Below, in pieces: positions 6,393 through 14,340 of a DNA stretch of 14,460 nucleotides. How positions within the stretch are numbered: the stretch's first letter is position 1; every line of letters starts with the position of its first letter. The notes under the pieces are model-generated. The model was not told the DNA's origin and did not search any database. It saw nothing but the letters and a program-made list of their open reading frames with translations. Origin of the DNA: JAMOAW01 sp039908535. Lineage in GTDB: Bacteria; Pseudomonadota; Magnetococcia; Magnetococcales; JADFZT01. The stretch covers positions 1-14,460 of the forward strand of contig JAMOAW010000100.1 of NCBI GenBank assembly GCA_039908535.1, given 5' to 3'. Made by a program: the position numbers and the translations under genes.

Positions 6393-8183
6393 ATGCAAAA
6401 AAAATTTTTTCTACGCTTCTTTTTCTTAATCCTTTTCGTCACCACCCAAGCCCAGGCCAACAGTCATGGCATCAGCCTGGATGGCAATTTAAAATATCCA
6501 GCAAATTTTCAAGGGTTCGATTATACCTCTGCAAACGCCAAACCCGGTGGTACCCTGACGCTCCATGCCATTGGCAGCTTTGATAAAATGAACCCTTACA
6601 CCTTAAAAGGAACCGCTCCAGATTATTTAAGCACTCTTCTTTTTGAAACCCTCACCATATCCTCTCTGGACGAACCCTTTGCCAAATATGGATTGCTGGC
6701 CAAAGAGATTCATCCCGCCAAGGATGGGCTGTCGATCAGCTATACCCTAGACCCAGAAGCCAAATTTTCCGATGGCTCTCCCGTCACCGCTCATGATGTC
6801 GCCTTCTCTTTGCAGACCTTAAAATCAGACAAAGCCCACCCCTCTTATCAAACCTATTGGCGGGATATTCAGCGCACAGAGGTGTTGGATGATCATCACA
6901 TCACCTTTTACTTTACGCGAGAAAATCGCGAACTGGCCATGATTACAGGAGAAATTCCTCTCTTTAGCCAAGCCTATTTTACCAAACACCCCTTCGAAGA
7001 GGCGGGTATGGAGGCTCCCTTAGGATCGGGACCCTACTTGGTTGAAACCGTCAACCCAGGCAAGACCATCACCTACAAACGCAACCCAAACTATTGGGGA
7101 TGGAAAAAACCGGTGCTGCGGGGCATGTATAATTTTGAACGAATCGTCCTCAAATATTTTATGGATCCCGTAGTCGCTCTGGAAGGCTTTAAAGCCGGAG
7201 AGTTTGATTTTATATTTGAAAACAACTCTAAGCAATGGGCGCGGGACTACGAAGGAGAAAAATTTACCAGCAAAAAAATTCTCAAGCAAACCCTGGCCCA
7301 TAAAAACGGCGCGGGAATGCAAGGCTTTGTCTTCAATTTGCGTAAATCACTCTTTCAAGACAAACGGGTTCGCCAAGCCATCGGCTTGGCCTTGGATTTT
7401 GAGTGGAGCAACCATAACCTTTTTTATGACCAATACAAACGGGCCGATAGCTTTTTCTCCAACTCCGACTTAGCAGCCCAGGGCAAACCCTCGGCGGCGG
7501 AACTCGCTCTTTTGGAACCCTTTCGCGCTCAAGTGGATCCAGCGGTTTTTGCAGAGGTTCTTCCCCCGCCCAGCACCACCCCTCCCCACTCGCTACGGGA
7601 TAATCTACGTCAAGCAACCCAGTTGCTCAAGCAAGCTGGCTGGCAGCTCGGACCAGATCAAATTTTAATCCATGCCCCAGATGGCCAACGCTTTACAATA
7701 GAAACCCTCCTGGTCTCTCCGGCCTTTGAACGCATTTTGGCCCCGTTTACCGCCAACCTCAAAAAACTGGGCATTGACATGACATATCGCACTGTAGATC
7801 CCTCCCTCTATCAACAGCGGTTGGATGCCTTTGATTATGACATGGTGGTAGAAGTTTTTCCCCAATCCCAATCGCCTGGCAACGAACAACGCAACATGTG
7901 GTCTTCACAAAGTGCCGATATCAAAGGGAGTCACAATCGTATAGGCCTGAAAGATCCGGTGGTGGATGCCCTGGTGGATAAAATCATCTATGCCGAAAAA
8001 CGCGACGATGTGGTTACGGCCTGTAAGGTTTTAGACCGGGTATTGCTGGCGGGCTTTTATGTTGTTCCCAACTGGTATGTCCCCCACCATCGCATCGCCT
8101 TTTGGAACCATTTCCATCAACCAGAAAAGGCACCTCTTTATTACGCACCTTTTGACTGGCTGATGGCTTGGTGGATGGAGTAA
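6393..8183 (+). CDS. yejA: YejA-type extracellular solute-binding protein (family 5)
   Basis: A 596-residue periplasmic peptide-binding protein of the SBP_bac_5 family. A signal peptide is clear: MQKKFFLRFFFLILFVTTQAQA with cleavage probably after A22. The mature start resembles YejA closely (LKYPANFQGFDYTSANAKPGG, then LTLHAIGSFDKMNPYTLKG). Later come GSGPYLVETVNPGK, FDFIFENNSKQWARDY, GMQGFVFNLRKSLFQDKRVR, EWSNHNLFYDQYKRADSFF and the terminal PHHRIAFWNHFHQPEKAPLY. Length is normal for the family. YejA delivers oligopeptides to the YejBEF transporter; in E. coli this importer takes up microcin C. The ATG at 6393 has only a distant AAAGG upstream. It is followed 10 bp later by yejB. Confidence 0.92.
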   Translation: MQKKFFLRFFFLILFVTTQAQANSHGISLDGNLKYPANFQGFDYTSANAKPGGTLTLHAIGSFDKMNPYTLKGTAPDYLSTLLFETLTISSLDEPFAKYGLLAKEIHPAKDGLSISYTLDPEAKFSDGSPVTAHDVAFSLQTLKSDKAHPSYQTYWRDIQRTEVLDDHHITFYFTRENRELAMITGEIPLFSQAYFTKHPFEEAGMEAPLGSGPYLVETVNPGKTITYKRNPNYWGWKKPVLRGMYNFERIVLKYFMDPVVALEGFKAGEFDFIFENNSKQWARDYEGEKFTSKKILKQTLAHKNGAGMQGFVFNLRKSLFQDKRVRQAIGLALDFEWSNHNLFYDQYKRADSFFSNSDLAAQGKPSAAELALLEPFRAQVDPAVFAEVLPPPSTTPPHSLRDNLRQATQLLKQAGWQLGPDQILIHAPDGQRFTIETLLVSPAFERILAPFTANLKKLGIDMTYRTVDPSLYQQRLDAFDYDMVVEVFPQSQSPGNEQRNMWSSQSADIKGSHNRIGLKDPVVDALVDKIIYAEKRDDVVTACKVLDRVLLAGFYVVPNWYVPHHRIAFWNHFHQPEKAPLYYAPFDWLMAWWME

Positions 8184-8193
8184 CCACCAAACC

Positions 8194-9273
8194 ATGTGGT
8201 CCTATATTCTACGCCGCCTGTTATTGATGATTCCAACCCTGGTTGGCATCATGGCTTTGACCTTTTTGGTGATCCAATTTGTTCCCGGTGGACCAGTGGA
8301 ACGGATGGTCTCCCTGTTGGAACAACGCGCCCAAGATGGCGCGGACGGGGCGACGCTCTCCATGTCCAGAGGCGCAGGCAATGCCAATAATGGCCTCTAT
8401 CGCGGTGCCAGCGGCCTAGATCCCGAACAGATTGAGGCCCTGCGCGCCCTGTATGGCTTTGATCGTCCCCCTTTGGAACGATTTATTCATATGATGGGCA
8501 ACTATTTGACCTTTAACTTTGGCGAGTCCTACTATCACCATCGCCAAGTGCTGGATTTGGTTATCGATAAACTGCCGGTTTCCATCTCTCTAGGGATGTG
8601 GACCTTTCTTTTGACCTATTTAATCAGCATTCCCCTGGGCATTCGCAAAGCCGTGCGGCATGGCAGCCGTTTTGATGCCTTCACCTCAACGTTGGTTCTC
8701 ACTGGTTATTCTATTCCTGGGTTTGTTTTGGGTATTTTGCTGATTGTATTATTTGGTGGGGGAAGCTTTTTAGATCTATTTCCCATGCGTGGCTTGGTAT
8801 CAGACAACTGGGAAAGCCTCGCCTGGCCTGCGCGCATATTGGATTATCTGTGGCACATGGTTCTACCGGTCACCGCCTCCCTTGTAGGCAGCTTTGCGGT
8901 GATGACGGTGTTGACCAAAAATTGTTTTTTAGAGGAGATCTCCAAACAATATGTCATCACCGCCCGAGCTAAAGGAGTCTCGGAACGCACCGTCTTATAC
9001 CGGCACGTCTTTCGAAACGCCGTCATTCCCCTCGTCACTGGCTTCCCCAGTTCCTTCGTCGCTGCCTTTTTTAGCGGCAGCCTCTTGATCGAAACTATTT
9101 TTAGTCTGGACGGATTGGGCCTGTTGGGCTATGAATCGGTCATCAACCGCGACTATCCGGTGGTGATGGCCACCCTCTATTTTTACTCTCTGCTTGGCCT
9201 GCTGAGCAAACTCATCACCGATTTAACCTATGTACTTGTGGATCCAAGAATCACCTTTGAGCGGGCACAATAA
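8194..9273 (+). CDS. yejB: YejB-type ABC transporter permease
   Basis: A 359-residue inner-membrane permease of the binding-protein-dependent transport family. The N-terminal transmembrane segment is at about 9-30, followed by the long periplasmic insert (31-130) typical of the DppB/YejB group, then about five further membrane segments. The cytoplasmic EAA loop at 247-275 (EEISKQYVITARAKGVSERT, then VLYRHVFRNA) would contact the ATPase YejF. The protein is complete. GGAG lies about 13 nt before the ATG, overlapping the end of yejA. In other genomes yejE (second permease) and yejF (double ATPase) follow directly. Here the reading stops at the inverted hairpin repeat 5 bp later and neither gene appears before the window ends. 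Confidence 0.92.
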   Translation: MWSYILRRLLLMIPTLVGIMALTFLVIQFVPGGPVERMVSLLEQRAQDGADGATLSMSRGAGNANNGLYRGASGLDPEQIEALRALYGFDRPPLERFIHMMGNYLTFNFGESYYHHRQVLDLVIDKLPVSISLGMWTFLLTYLISIPLGIRKAVRHGSRFDAFTSTLVLTGYSIPGFVLGILLIVLFGGGSFLDLFPMRGLVSDNWESLAWPARILDYLWHMVLPVTASLVGSFAVMTVLTKNCFLEEISKQYVITARAKGVSERTVLYRHVFRNAVIPLVTGFPSSFVAAFFSGSLLIETIFSLDGLGLLGYESVINRDYPVVMATLYFYSLLGLLSKLITDLTYVLVDPRITFERAQ

Positions 9274-9287
9274 TTTAAAATCAAGAC

Positions 9288-9340
9288 CTTGGGGGGGCGG
9301 AGAACCGCCCCCCAATTCCCCCCACCTTTTTTTTTTAATT
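9288..9340 (+). terminator. Terminator-like hairpin directly behind yejB
   Basis: A G/C-rich stem GGGGGGCGG-agaa-CCGCCCCCC extended by TT/AA pairs (within 9289-9315). It is followed by C-rich sequence and then a run of ten T. The T-run is some 15 bp from the stem, so efficiency is uncertain. Read in the plus direction it could stop the yej transcript before any downstream yejEF. Confidence 0.5.
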
Positions 9341-9343
9341 CTT

Positions 9344-9379
9344 AAAAAAAAGAGGGGGTCTGGGGGATTCATCCCCCAG
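9344..9379 (-). terminator. Rho-independent terminator of the three-gene operon
   Basis: Read on the minus strand, the palindrome CTGGGGGATGAATCCCCCAG (9-bp arms) is followed by ACCCCCTC and a run of T, about 75 bp after the stop codon of the ATPase gene. This is the natural end of the minus-strand transcript. Confidence 0.6.
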
Positions 9380-9455
9380 GGTTTGGCCTTTGATTTTTTT
9401 TTTGCCCGAAGGGCATCATGTTCAATAGTATCTCTCATCATTTAATGTCATAACT

Positions 9456-12017
9456 CTACCGCTTAAATTCAAATTCACGGAAATCATCACCAAGAAAATC
9501 AAACTTGCGTCTAAAAAGCGTTGCTAATTTTCGACTAGGCGTTGCAAAAAATATTTGCCTTCTACTCGTTAAAACAAGTTCCCGAAGATAATCAATAAAA
9601 GCTAACGTATTTAAATCGTCAACATGAGAAATAACATCATCCATAAGAATAACAGGCGGAGCCAAATCAGTCAGTTGCGCATTTTGGGCCAAAAAAACAG
9701 ATAATGCAAATGCAGTTCGTTGACCAGTGCTAATTTGATTAAGAGTAGATAATGATCCATCATTACGAGTAAGCGATAAATTAGAAATATCAATTCCGGC
9801 AAATTCAGGCGGGTAGTGTATACGTGAGAAAATTTTATTCACATTATCATGAATTTTTTCTAATACAGAAACATTTGCTTTCTCTACAGTATGTTTGGTA
9901 GTTAAATCTTCAAGAATTGTTTTAGCCATAGATAAATTTTTTAATTTTTTTCCGCATTCTTCAAGTTTTTTTTCTAAAGATTGTTTTTCTTTAACCAAAA
10001 CAGAATCACCAACCACATGTTCTTCATTTTTTAATTCTTTGATCAAATTATCTGCTAAGAGACGAACTGATTCGGCATTCAAAACAAACTCATACAAAGA
10101 TTTATCACTTGGCCAAGGGAATCTTACAAAAAAATTATTCAACATTTTATACAACAATTCCGTCTCAGCTAAATTATTTTTTAATTTTTCATACAAGCCT
10201 TTTTCGTTTTCAATACCAAAACTTGTTTTCAAGATTGAAGAAATACGTTCTTTATTAAAAGTTTTTCTTTCGGAAATATTTTCTAAACAAGATTCCATTA
10301 ATTTTATTTTACTTTCAATTTCATCTTTCAATACAGATAAAGATGTTTCTGTATAAGAGTATCCATTTTCAATTAATTTTTGCAAATTGATATTAAATTC
10401 ATTCTTTGAAATTTCAACTGTTTCGGTCCTGGATAATAATTTTTTATTTAACTCCAGGCTTGTCTCAGCACGCTTCAATTGACTAAAAATTTCCTGTACT
10501 GAAGAGAGCGCAAATTCTACAGAAACGTTTTTTTCAAATTCAGATGATTTGCAAAAATCAATAAGTTCGGTCAATGCTAAAATAATTTTTTCATTGTTAC
10601 GCAAGTCAGATTCAATTTTTTTCATTTTTTCTACTAAAAAAACAAGAGATTTATTTGCAAAATTATTTACACCATTATCAATTTGAAAAGCGAGCATACC
10701 TGTTTGAAATTGAGTATGACAAAGAGGGCATTCATCTTTATTAGGACTATTATGAATTATTTCCATTGCAACCTGACGGAGCCTATCTGCTAACTCATTT
10801 GTATTTTTTTGCAAATTTACAATATTATTATATTCTTTTTTTATTTCAAGATAATCATTTTTATTTTCATACTGCTGCCTCTCATATTCAACAAAAACAT
10901 CATTTAATAATCTCTTATGCAAATTCAATAAAGATATAAAATCAACATTCTCTATACTTATATGACATAATTTTTTTTTGCACAAATTTACAAAGTGTTG
11001 ATTTTTATCTACATTATCATGATAGACAAGAATATTTGAATTTTCTATTTTTATAAGTTTTTCAATAATATCATATACAAACTTCTTGCCAAACAATTCA
11101 TTTTTAACTTTTTTTTCTTCATCCAACAAAGACATAAATTCATTTACATAAGGATCTATACTTTGAATAATTAACCTTGATTTTTGGCAATATTCTCCTA
11201 TTTTATTCATAGAAAGTGGTGATTCTAACCAATCAATTTCTTTTAATTTATTCACGACAAACAATATTTCAGAAAGGGAATTTGATAATTTTATAGCAAA
11301 TACTTTGGAATTTGATATATCAAAACCCCACCCAAGATCTCTTACATTTTTTTCCAATTTGACATAGATCAAAGCGGATTTTTTTTGAATTTCATTTAAA
11401 GTTTCCAGTTTTTTTTCTAATTCAAATTTTCGTATTTTAAAGTTTTCTTCGTCTTTACTACGTAAACGATATACAGTTATGAGCTTTTCATAAACCTGAT
11501 TCATTAATCGAAAAATACGTGATGTTTCAGGACCACCTAATAAACTAGAGATAGAATTTATAAAATCTTTTTTTTCATTTTCACTTTTATATTCATTATT
11601 TTGAAGATTGACAGCCGCATCAGTATCAAGAAAATTAAAAATAGAAAAACTATTAAAAAGATAATTTGTTTGCCCCTCTGATTGTCCATACCAAATCATA
11701 TTTCTATCTCTATAATCTTGAGTCTTCAATGAATTATGATTAACAATTTCAGATGATCCATCTTTAAAAGAAACTTCAAATCGATAATTAATTGACCTAT
11801 TTTTTGAATCTCTATTATTTTTACCGCAATAATATAATTCAATCGCTTCAAGAATCGATGTCTTGCCAGAAGCATTTGGACCAATGAAAATATTTACTTT
11901 TCCAAAATTAAATTCTTTCTGTAATGGATATTCTCTAAAATTTCTTATATTAAATGTTTCAATAAAAGGCAAAAGTCTATATTCATTATGCTTAGAAAAA
12001 ATTGCAGGAGTCCTCAA
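9456..12017 (-). CDS. SMC/Rad50-like ATPase with zinc hook (ABC-3C ATPase component)
   Basis: An 853-residue ABC-type ATPase. Walker A is GPNASGKT (46-53), after a strand-rich N-terminus (FNIRNFREY, then PLQKEFNFGKVNIFI). Long charged helical segments (about 180-420 and 465-725) fit antiparallel coiled coils, separated by a zinc-hook motif ECPLCHTQF (C430, C433). The C-terminal half of the ATPase has signature ISTGQR (762-767), Walker B PPVILMDD (787-794) with a D-loop SHVDDLN (797-803), and a switch region QIFFATPSRK. Walker B ends in Asp-Asp where many Rad50/SMC proteins have Asp-Glu. The protein should dimerise and sense or bind DNA ends or structures. It is the third gene of the operon: the TTG at 12017 overlaps the previous stop by 4 nt (TTGA). 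The TTG has no strong ribosome site, so the start relies on coupling. The gene is very A/T-rich compared with yejAB. Confidence 0.85.
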   Translation of the reverse strand: MRTPAIFSKHNEYRLLPFIETFNIRNFREYPLQKEFNFGKVNIFIGPNASGKTSILEAIELYYCGKNNRDSKNRSINYRFEVSFKDGSSEIVNHNSLKTQDYRDRNMIWYGQSEGQTNYLFNSFSIFNFLDTDAAVNLQNNEYKSENEKKDFINSISSLLGGPETSRIFRLMNQVYEKLITVYRLRSKDEENFKIRKFELEKKLETLNEIQKKSALIYVKLEKNVRDLGWGFDISNSKVFAIKLSNSLSEILFVVNKLKEIDWLESPLSMNKIGEYCQKSRLIIQSIDPYVNEFMSLLDEEKKVKNELFGKKFVYDIIEKLIKIENSNILVYHDNVDKNQHFVNLCKKKLCHISIENVDFISLLNLHKRLLNDVFVEYERQQYENKNDYLEIKKEYNNIVNLQKNTNELADRLRQVAMEIIHNSPNKDECPLCHTQFQTGMLAFQIDNGVNNFANKSLVFLVEKMKKIESDLRNNEKIILALTELIDFCKSSEFEKNVSVEFALSSVQEIFSQLKRAETSLELNKKLLSRTETVEISKNEFNINLQKLIENGYSYTETSLSVLKDEIESKIKLMESCLENISERKTFNKERISSILKTSFGIENEKGLYEKLKNNLAETELLYKMLNNFFVRFPWPSDKSLYEFVLNAESVRLLADNLIKELKNEEHVVGDSVLVKEKQSLEKKLEECGKKLKNLSMAKTILEDLTTKHTVEKANVSVLEKIHDNVNKIFSRIHYPPEFAGIDISNLSLTRNDGSLSTLNQISTGQRTAFALSVFLAQNAQLTDLAPPVILMDDVISHVDDLNTLAFIDYLRELVLTSRRQIFFATPSRKLATLFRRKFDFLGDDFREFEFKR

Positions 12018-12493
12018 TGAATTTTTTCATCTTGTATAATATCAAAAATCCCAACTTCTTCTAACTTCTCCGCCCAAATTGAAAGAACATTATTCTTTTG
12101 ATCAGCAGATAGAGATGACAATAAAAGTGGTTTTAATATTGATTCCAAATCCTTATCGAGTACAATTTTTTTACGTGCATAGTTCTGATCTTGTTCTATT
12201 ATTTGTTTTAAACTTAAATCAACAGTCTCTTGATTAACAACAAAATATAAATAATTATTCCATTGTAGACTTAAAGGAGTGTCTTTAAAATAGTACTTAC
12301 CAATATTTTCATCTTGATATTTATTTAACTCATCTTGCGTTTCTGGCAAATTTCCAAAACAATCAAAATAATAGATAGCGTATGGTATTTCATTCTTCTT
12401 TTTAACGCAACGAATAATGGAATTATTTATTTGCACTAAATCTGTAAAAGTATCAGACAATCTTTCTCTTATTTTTGATATATCAGCGTTCAT
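12014..12493 (-). CDS. Small ABC-3C-like middle component
   Basis: A 159-residue soluble protein with no enzymatic motif. The centre has aromatic stretches IPYAIYYFDCFGNLPE (36-51) and KDTPLSLQWNNYLYFVV (70-86), followed by a charged helical C-terminal half. I recall similar Y-F-D and LQWN-YLYFV segments in the small middle components of ABC-three-component systems, but this is recognition from memory, not a search. Its place between the putative effector and the SMC-like ATPase is where the middle component sits, and there it would bridge ATPase and effector. ATG 12493 has a strong GGGAGG 5-6 nt upstream and overlaps the previous stop by 4 nt (ATGA). Composition is A/T-rich like its neighbours. 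Confidence 0.72.
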   Translation of the reverse strand: MNADISKIRERLSDTFTDLVQINNSIIRCVKKKNEIPYAIYYFDCFGNLPETQDELNKYQDENIGKYYFKDTPLSLQWNNYLYFVVNQETVDLSLKQIIEQDQNYARKKIVLDKDLESILKPLLLSSLSADQKNNVLSIWAEKLEEVGIFDIIQDEKIH

Positions 12494-14238
12494 TCATCCC
12501 TCCCAATATCGGTTGTGGACATATGGACTTTGGCAATATTAACTTCACTATATGGCCCATGAATGGCAATCTCACCATTTTGTCTACGATAATAAACGCA
12601 TAAACGTTCAATTTCCTTAATTTCAACGTCCGAACCAATTGAATTAGGATTGATTAATTTTTTTATTCTATTCTTTGCATTTGTCAATTTTTCACTACAA
12701 GATTCTTCACCCATATAGATTACAGTCGCAGGTATTCCATCAAATGATTTAATATTTTGATGTGGGTATTTTTGATCCCAACAGAAGGTGAAACCATCTG
12801 AAAGATCTGCCAAAGAGGATGAAATTAAGTTTTTATTAGTTAATATATTGTATAAAAAATTAATCCGCTTTAGTCTTGAACTTCTAAAATTTTCTCCATC
12901 TGGATCTTGGGCAAACGTTACTCTTTTAATAACCTCATCTGGGTTAATCCTACAGCAAGTTAATTTAGATACTTTGTACCATTCTTGATCATTTTCAACA
13001 TCTCCTGAAGACAAATCTAAAATACGTTCCAAATGGAATGGATTATTATCTTTAATTTTTTTTAAATCTATTTTATCATCATCATATTCTCTATATATTT
13101 CTAAAAAATTATCGTCTATGCATTCTTTTTCAATCCATTGATTATTCAATTCATCCCACATAAATATTTTGTCAAGTTTTGGACCACGTCTCTTCACAGA
13201 TGGAGCTTTGACGTTAATATGAGCAACTTTTGATGCCTCCAATAGATAAGTTGCTTGTTGATAGTTAAAAAACAATGCGTGGGTAAGCAATTTTTCTAAC
13301 CGTGTGTAATAAAGACCATTATTGTGATTTTTAATCTGTATTTCATCTTCTATATCTAATTCTTTTGACTTTGTATACCAAGCAGATCCTCCTATATTTT
13401 TCCATTCTATATTATCTTTATTATAAAATAAATTTATTTTCTGGGCCCAATTTAAGCAAATAATCTCTATTTCATCGTTCATAAAACCTAAAAGCTTTTT
13501 ACGACAGTCACAAAAACTTGAATGACGTGGATTTTTATTTAATTGAATATGAAGTATCAAGGCTCGATCGTTCATTTTTTCCGCGTGATCATCCTTGAAA
13601 ACCAATGCATCGGCGCAAATCAGAGTAATGAGTTTTAATTTTTTTTCCTTTTCAAAATTATAAACAAATTTCCCTTTATACATTCCGTCATTCTCAAAAT
13701 GGTCTTCGTCCACCATAGGATGTGTTTTAAATTGAATTAATACAATGAGCTGTTCTTTAGCAGTATTATATTTTTCTTTAGCTAAAAAAACATATGCGAG
13801 GGGGCTTACAAATTTATTTTTTTGCAAATCTTCTGAATCTATATCTTCATAAATGACTTTAGCGACTGATACCATTTCTTCTTTCAATTTTTCAAGATCT
13901 TGTAAACGTATACTCTCACATCCAAGAGCCCAAAGTTTTCCGTTCTTTGGTTTATGCCCCTTTTGGATCGCCTCCTGAAGCGTTTCCCAGGGAGTGGCAT
14001 ATTCTGGGGTCATCACTAAATCTGAAAAATTTTTTGTCGCTTCTTCTAAAAAAATTCCAAATTGTAAAAAAGCACGGGTGCGATTTTTATTTTTTACCCC
14101 AGATTTATCCGCTTGGATCTCACCATGCGGTTGCATGAGAAATACTTTATAATTTTCTTCATTTGGAATTAATGCATTAAGGGTTGGCAGTTCGTATCCA
14201 TATGAAGAAAGCACTTCAGAGGCTAATTTTATTTCCAT
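12490..14238 (-). CDS. Nitrilase-like putative effector with a C-terminal domain of unknown function
   Basis: A 582-residue protein. Residues 30-320 follow the order of nitrilase (carbon-nitrogen hydrolase) motifs: DLVMTPEYATPW with putative catalytic E79; LWALGCESI; LIVLIQFKTHPM with K171; KLITLICADALVF with putative nucleophile C208; ALILHIQLNKN; IEIICLNWAQ; GGSAWYTKS; and NGLYYTRLE. The Glu-Lys-Cys order and spacing suit the family, whose members hydrolyse nitriles, amides or related C-N bonds. Overall similarity looks distant, so the substrate is unknown. Residues 345-582 are unrecognised and may bind the partner proteins or the substrate. First gene of the operon, overlapping the next by 4 nt. 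ATG 14238 is preferred over an upstream in-frame TTG at 14253 because AAGAGAA sits 4-8 nt before it. In ABC-3C systems the gene in this position is the effector. Confidence 0.72.
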   Translation of the reverse strand: MEIKLASEVLSSYGYELPTLNALIPNEENYKVFLMQPHGEIQADKSGVKNKNRTRAFLQFGIFLEEATKNFSDLVMTPEYATPWETLQEAIQKGHKPKNGKLWALGCESIRLQDLEKLKEEMVSVAKVIYEDIDSEDLQKNKFVSPLAYVFLAKEKYNTAKEQLIVLIQFKTHPMVDEDHFENDGMYKGKFVYNFEKEKKLKLITLICADALVFKDDHAEKMNDRALILHIQLNKNPRHSSFCDCRKKLLGFMNDEIEIICLNWAQKINLFYNKDNIEWKNIGGSAWYTKSKELDIEDEIQIKNHNNGLYYTRLEKLLTHALFFNYQQATYLLEASKVAHINVKAPSVKRRGPKLDKIFMWDELNNQWIEKECIDDNFLEIYREYDDDKIDLKKIKDNNPFHLERILDLSSGDVENDQEWYKVSKLTCCRINPDEVIKRVTFAQDPDGENFRSSRLKRINFLYNILTNKNLISSSLADLSDGFTFCWDQKYPHQNIKSFDGIPATVIYMGEESCSEKLTNAKNRIKKLINPNSIGSDVEIKEIERLCVYYRRQNGEIAIHGPYSEVNIAKVHMSTTDIGRDE

Positions 14239-14281
14239 TGGTTCTCTTTTCAATGGGAAGATGAATATAAATAATTTTTTT

Positions 14282-14313
14282 ATTATCTTTTATGGTTGGT
14301 GCGAGGATGTCAA
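14282..14313 (-). promoter_or_regulatory. Promoter of the three-gene operon
   Basis: On the minus strand a perfect -35 box TTGACA (plus-strand 14308-14313) is followed by A/T-rich sequence containing AAAGAT at 17 bp or the better GATAAT at 20 bp spacing (14282-14287). It lies within 45-75 bp of the start codon and just inside the right-hand repeat, so the cassette carries its own promoter. Which -10 box is used cannot be decided by eye. Confidence 0.55.
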
Positions 14314-14340
14314 GAATTTTTTTAATTTTAGACAATGATA

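Larger units (their letters stand above)
9279..9424 (-). repeat. Composite hairpin repeat, left end of the A/T-rich cassette (inverted)
   Basis: A minus-orientation copy of the repeat. Its first ~120 bp (9279-9398) are the near-perfect reverse complement of 14341-14460, including the palindrome (9360-9379) and the stem TTGGGGGGCGG/CCGCCCCCCAA. It also carries the TGCCC-gaa-GGGCA hairpin at 9403-9415. It shares with the right-hand copy an AAGAATT / GGTGGGGGGAATTGG spacer that the copies at 6002-6287 lack. It begins 5 bp after the yejB stop. Confidence 0.92.

Noticed and set aside
9274..9455. A transposase or integrase remnant at the cassette edge
   Set aside because: No open frame or motif of such enzymes is visible; only the hairpin repeat and a short A/T-rich tail.
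14239..14253. TTG 14253 as start of the nitrilase-like gene
   Set aside because: No Shine-Dalgarno precedes it, while ATG 14238 has AAGAGAA at a suitable distance.
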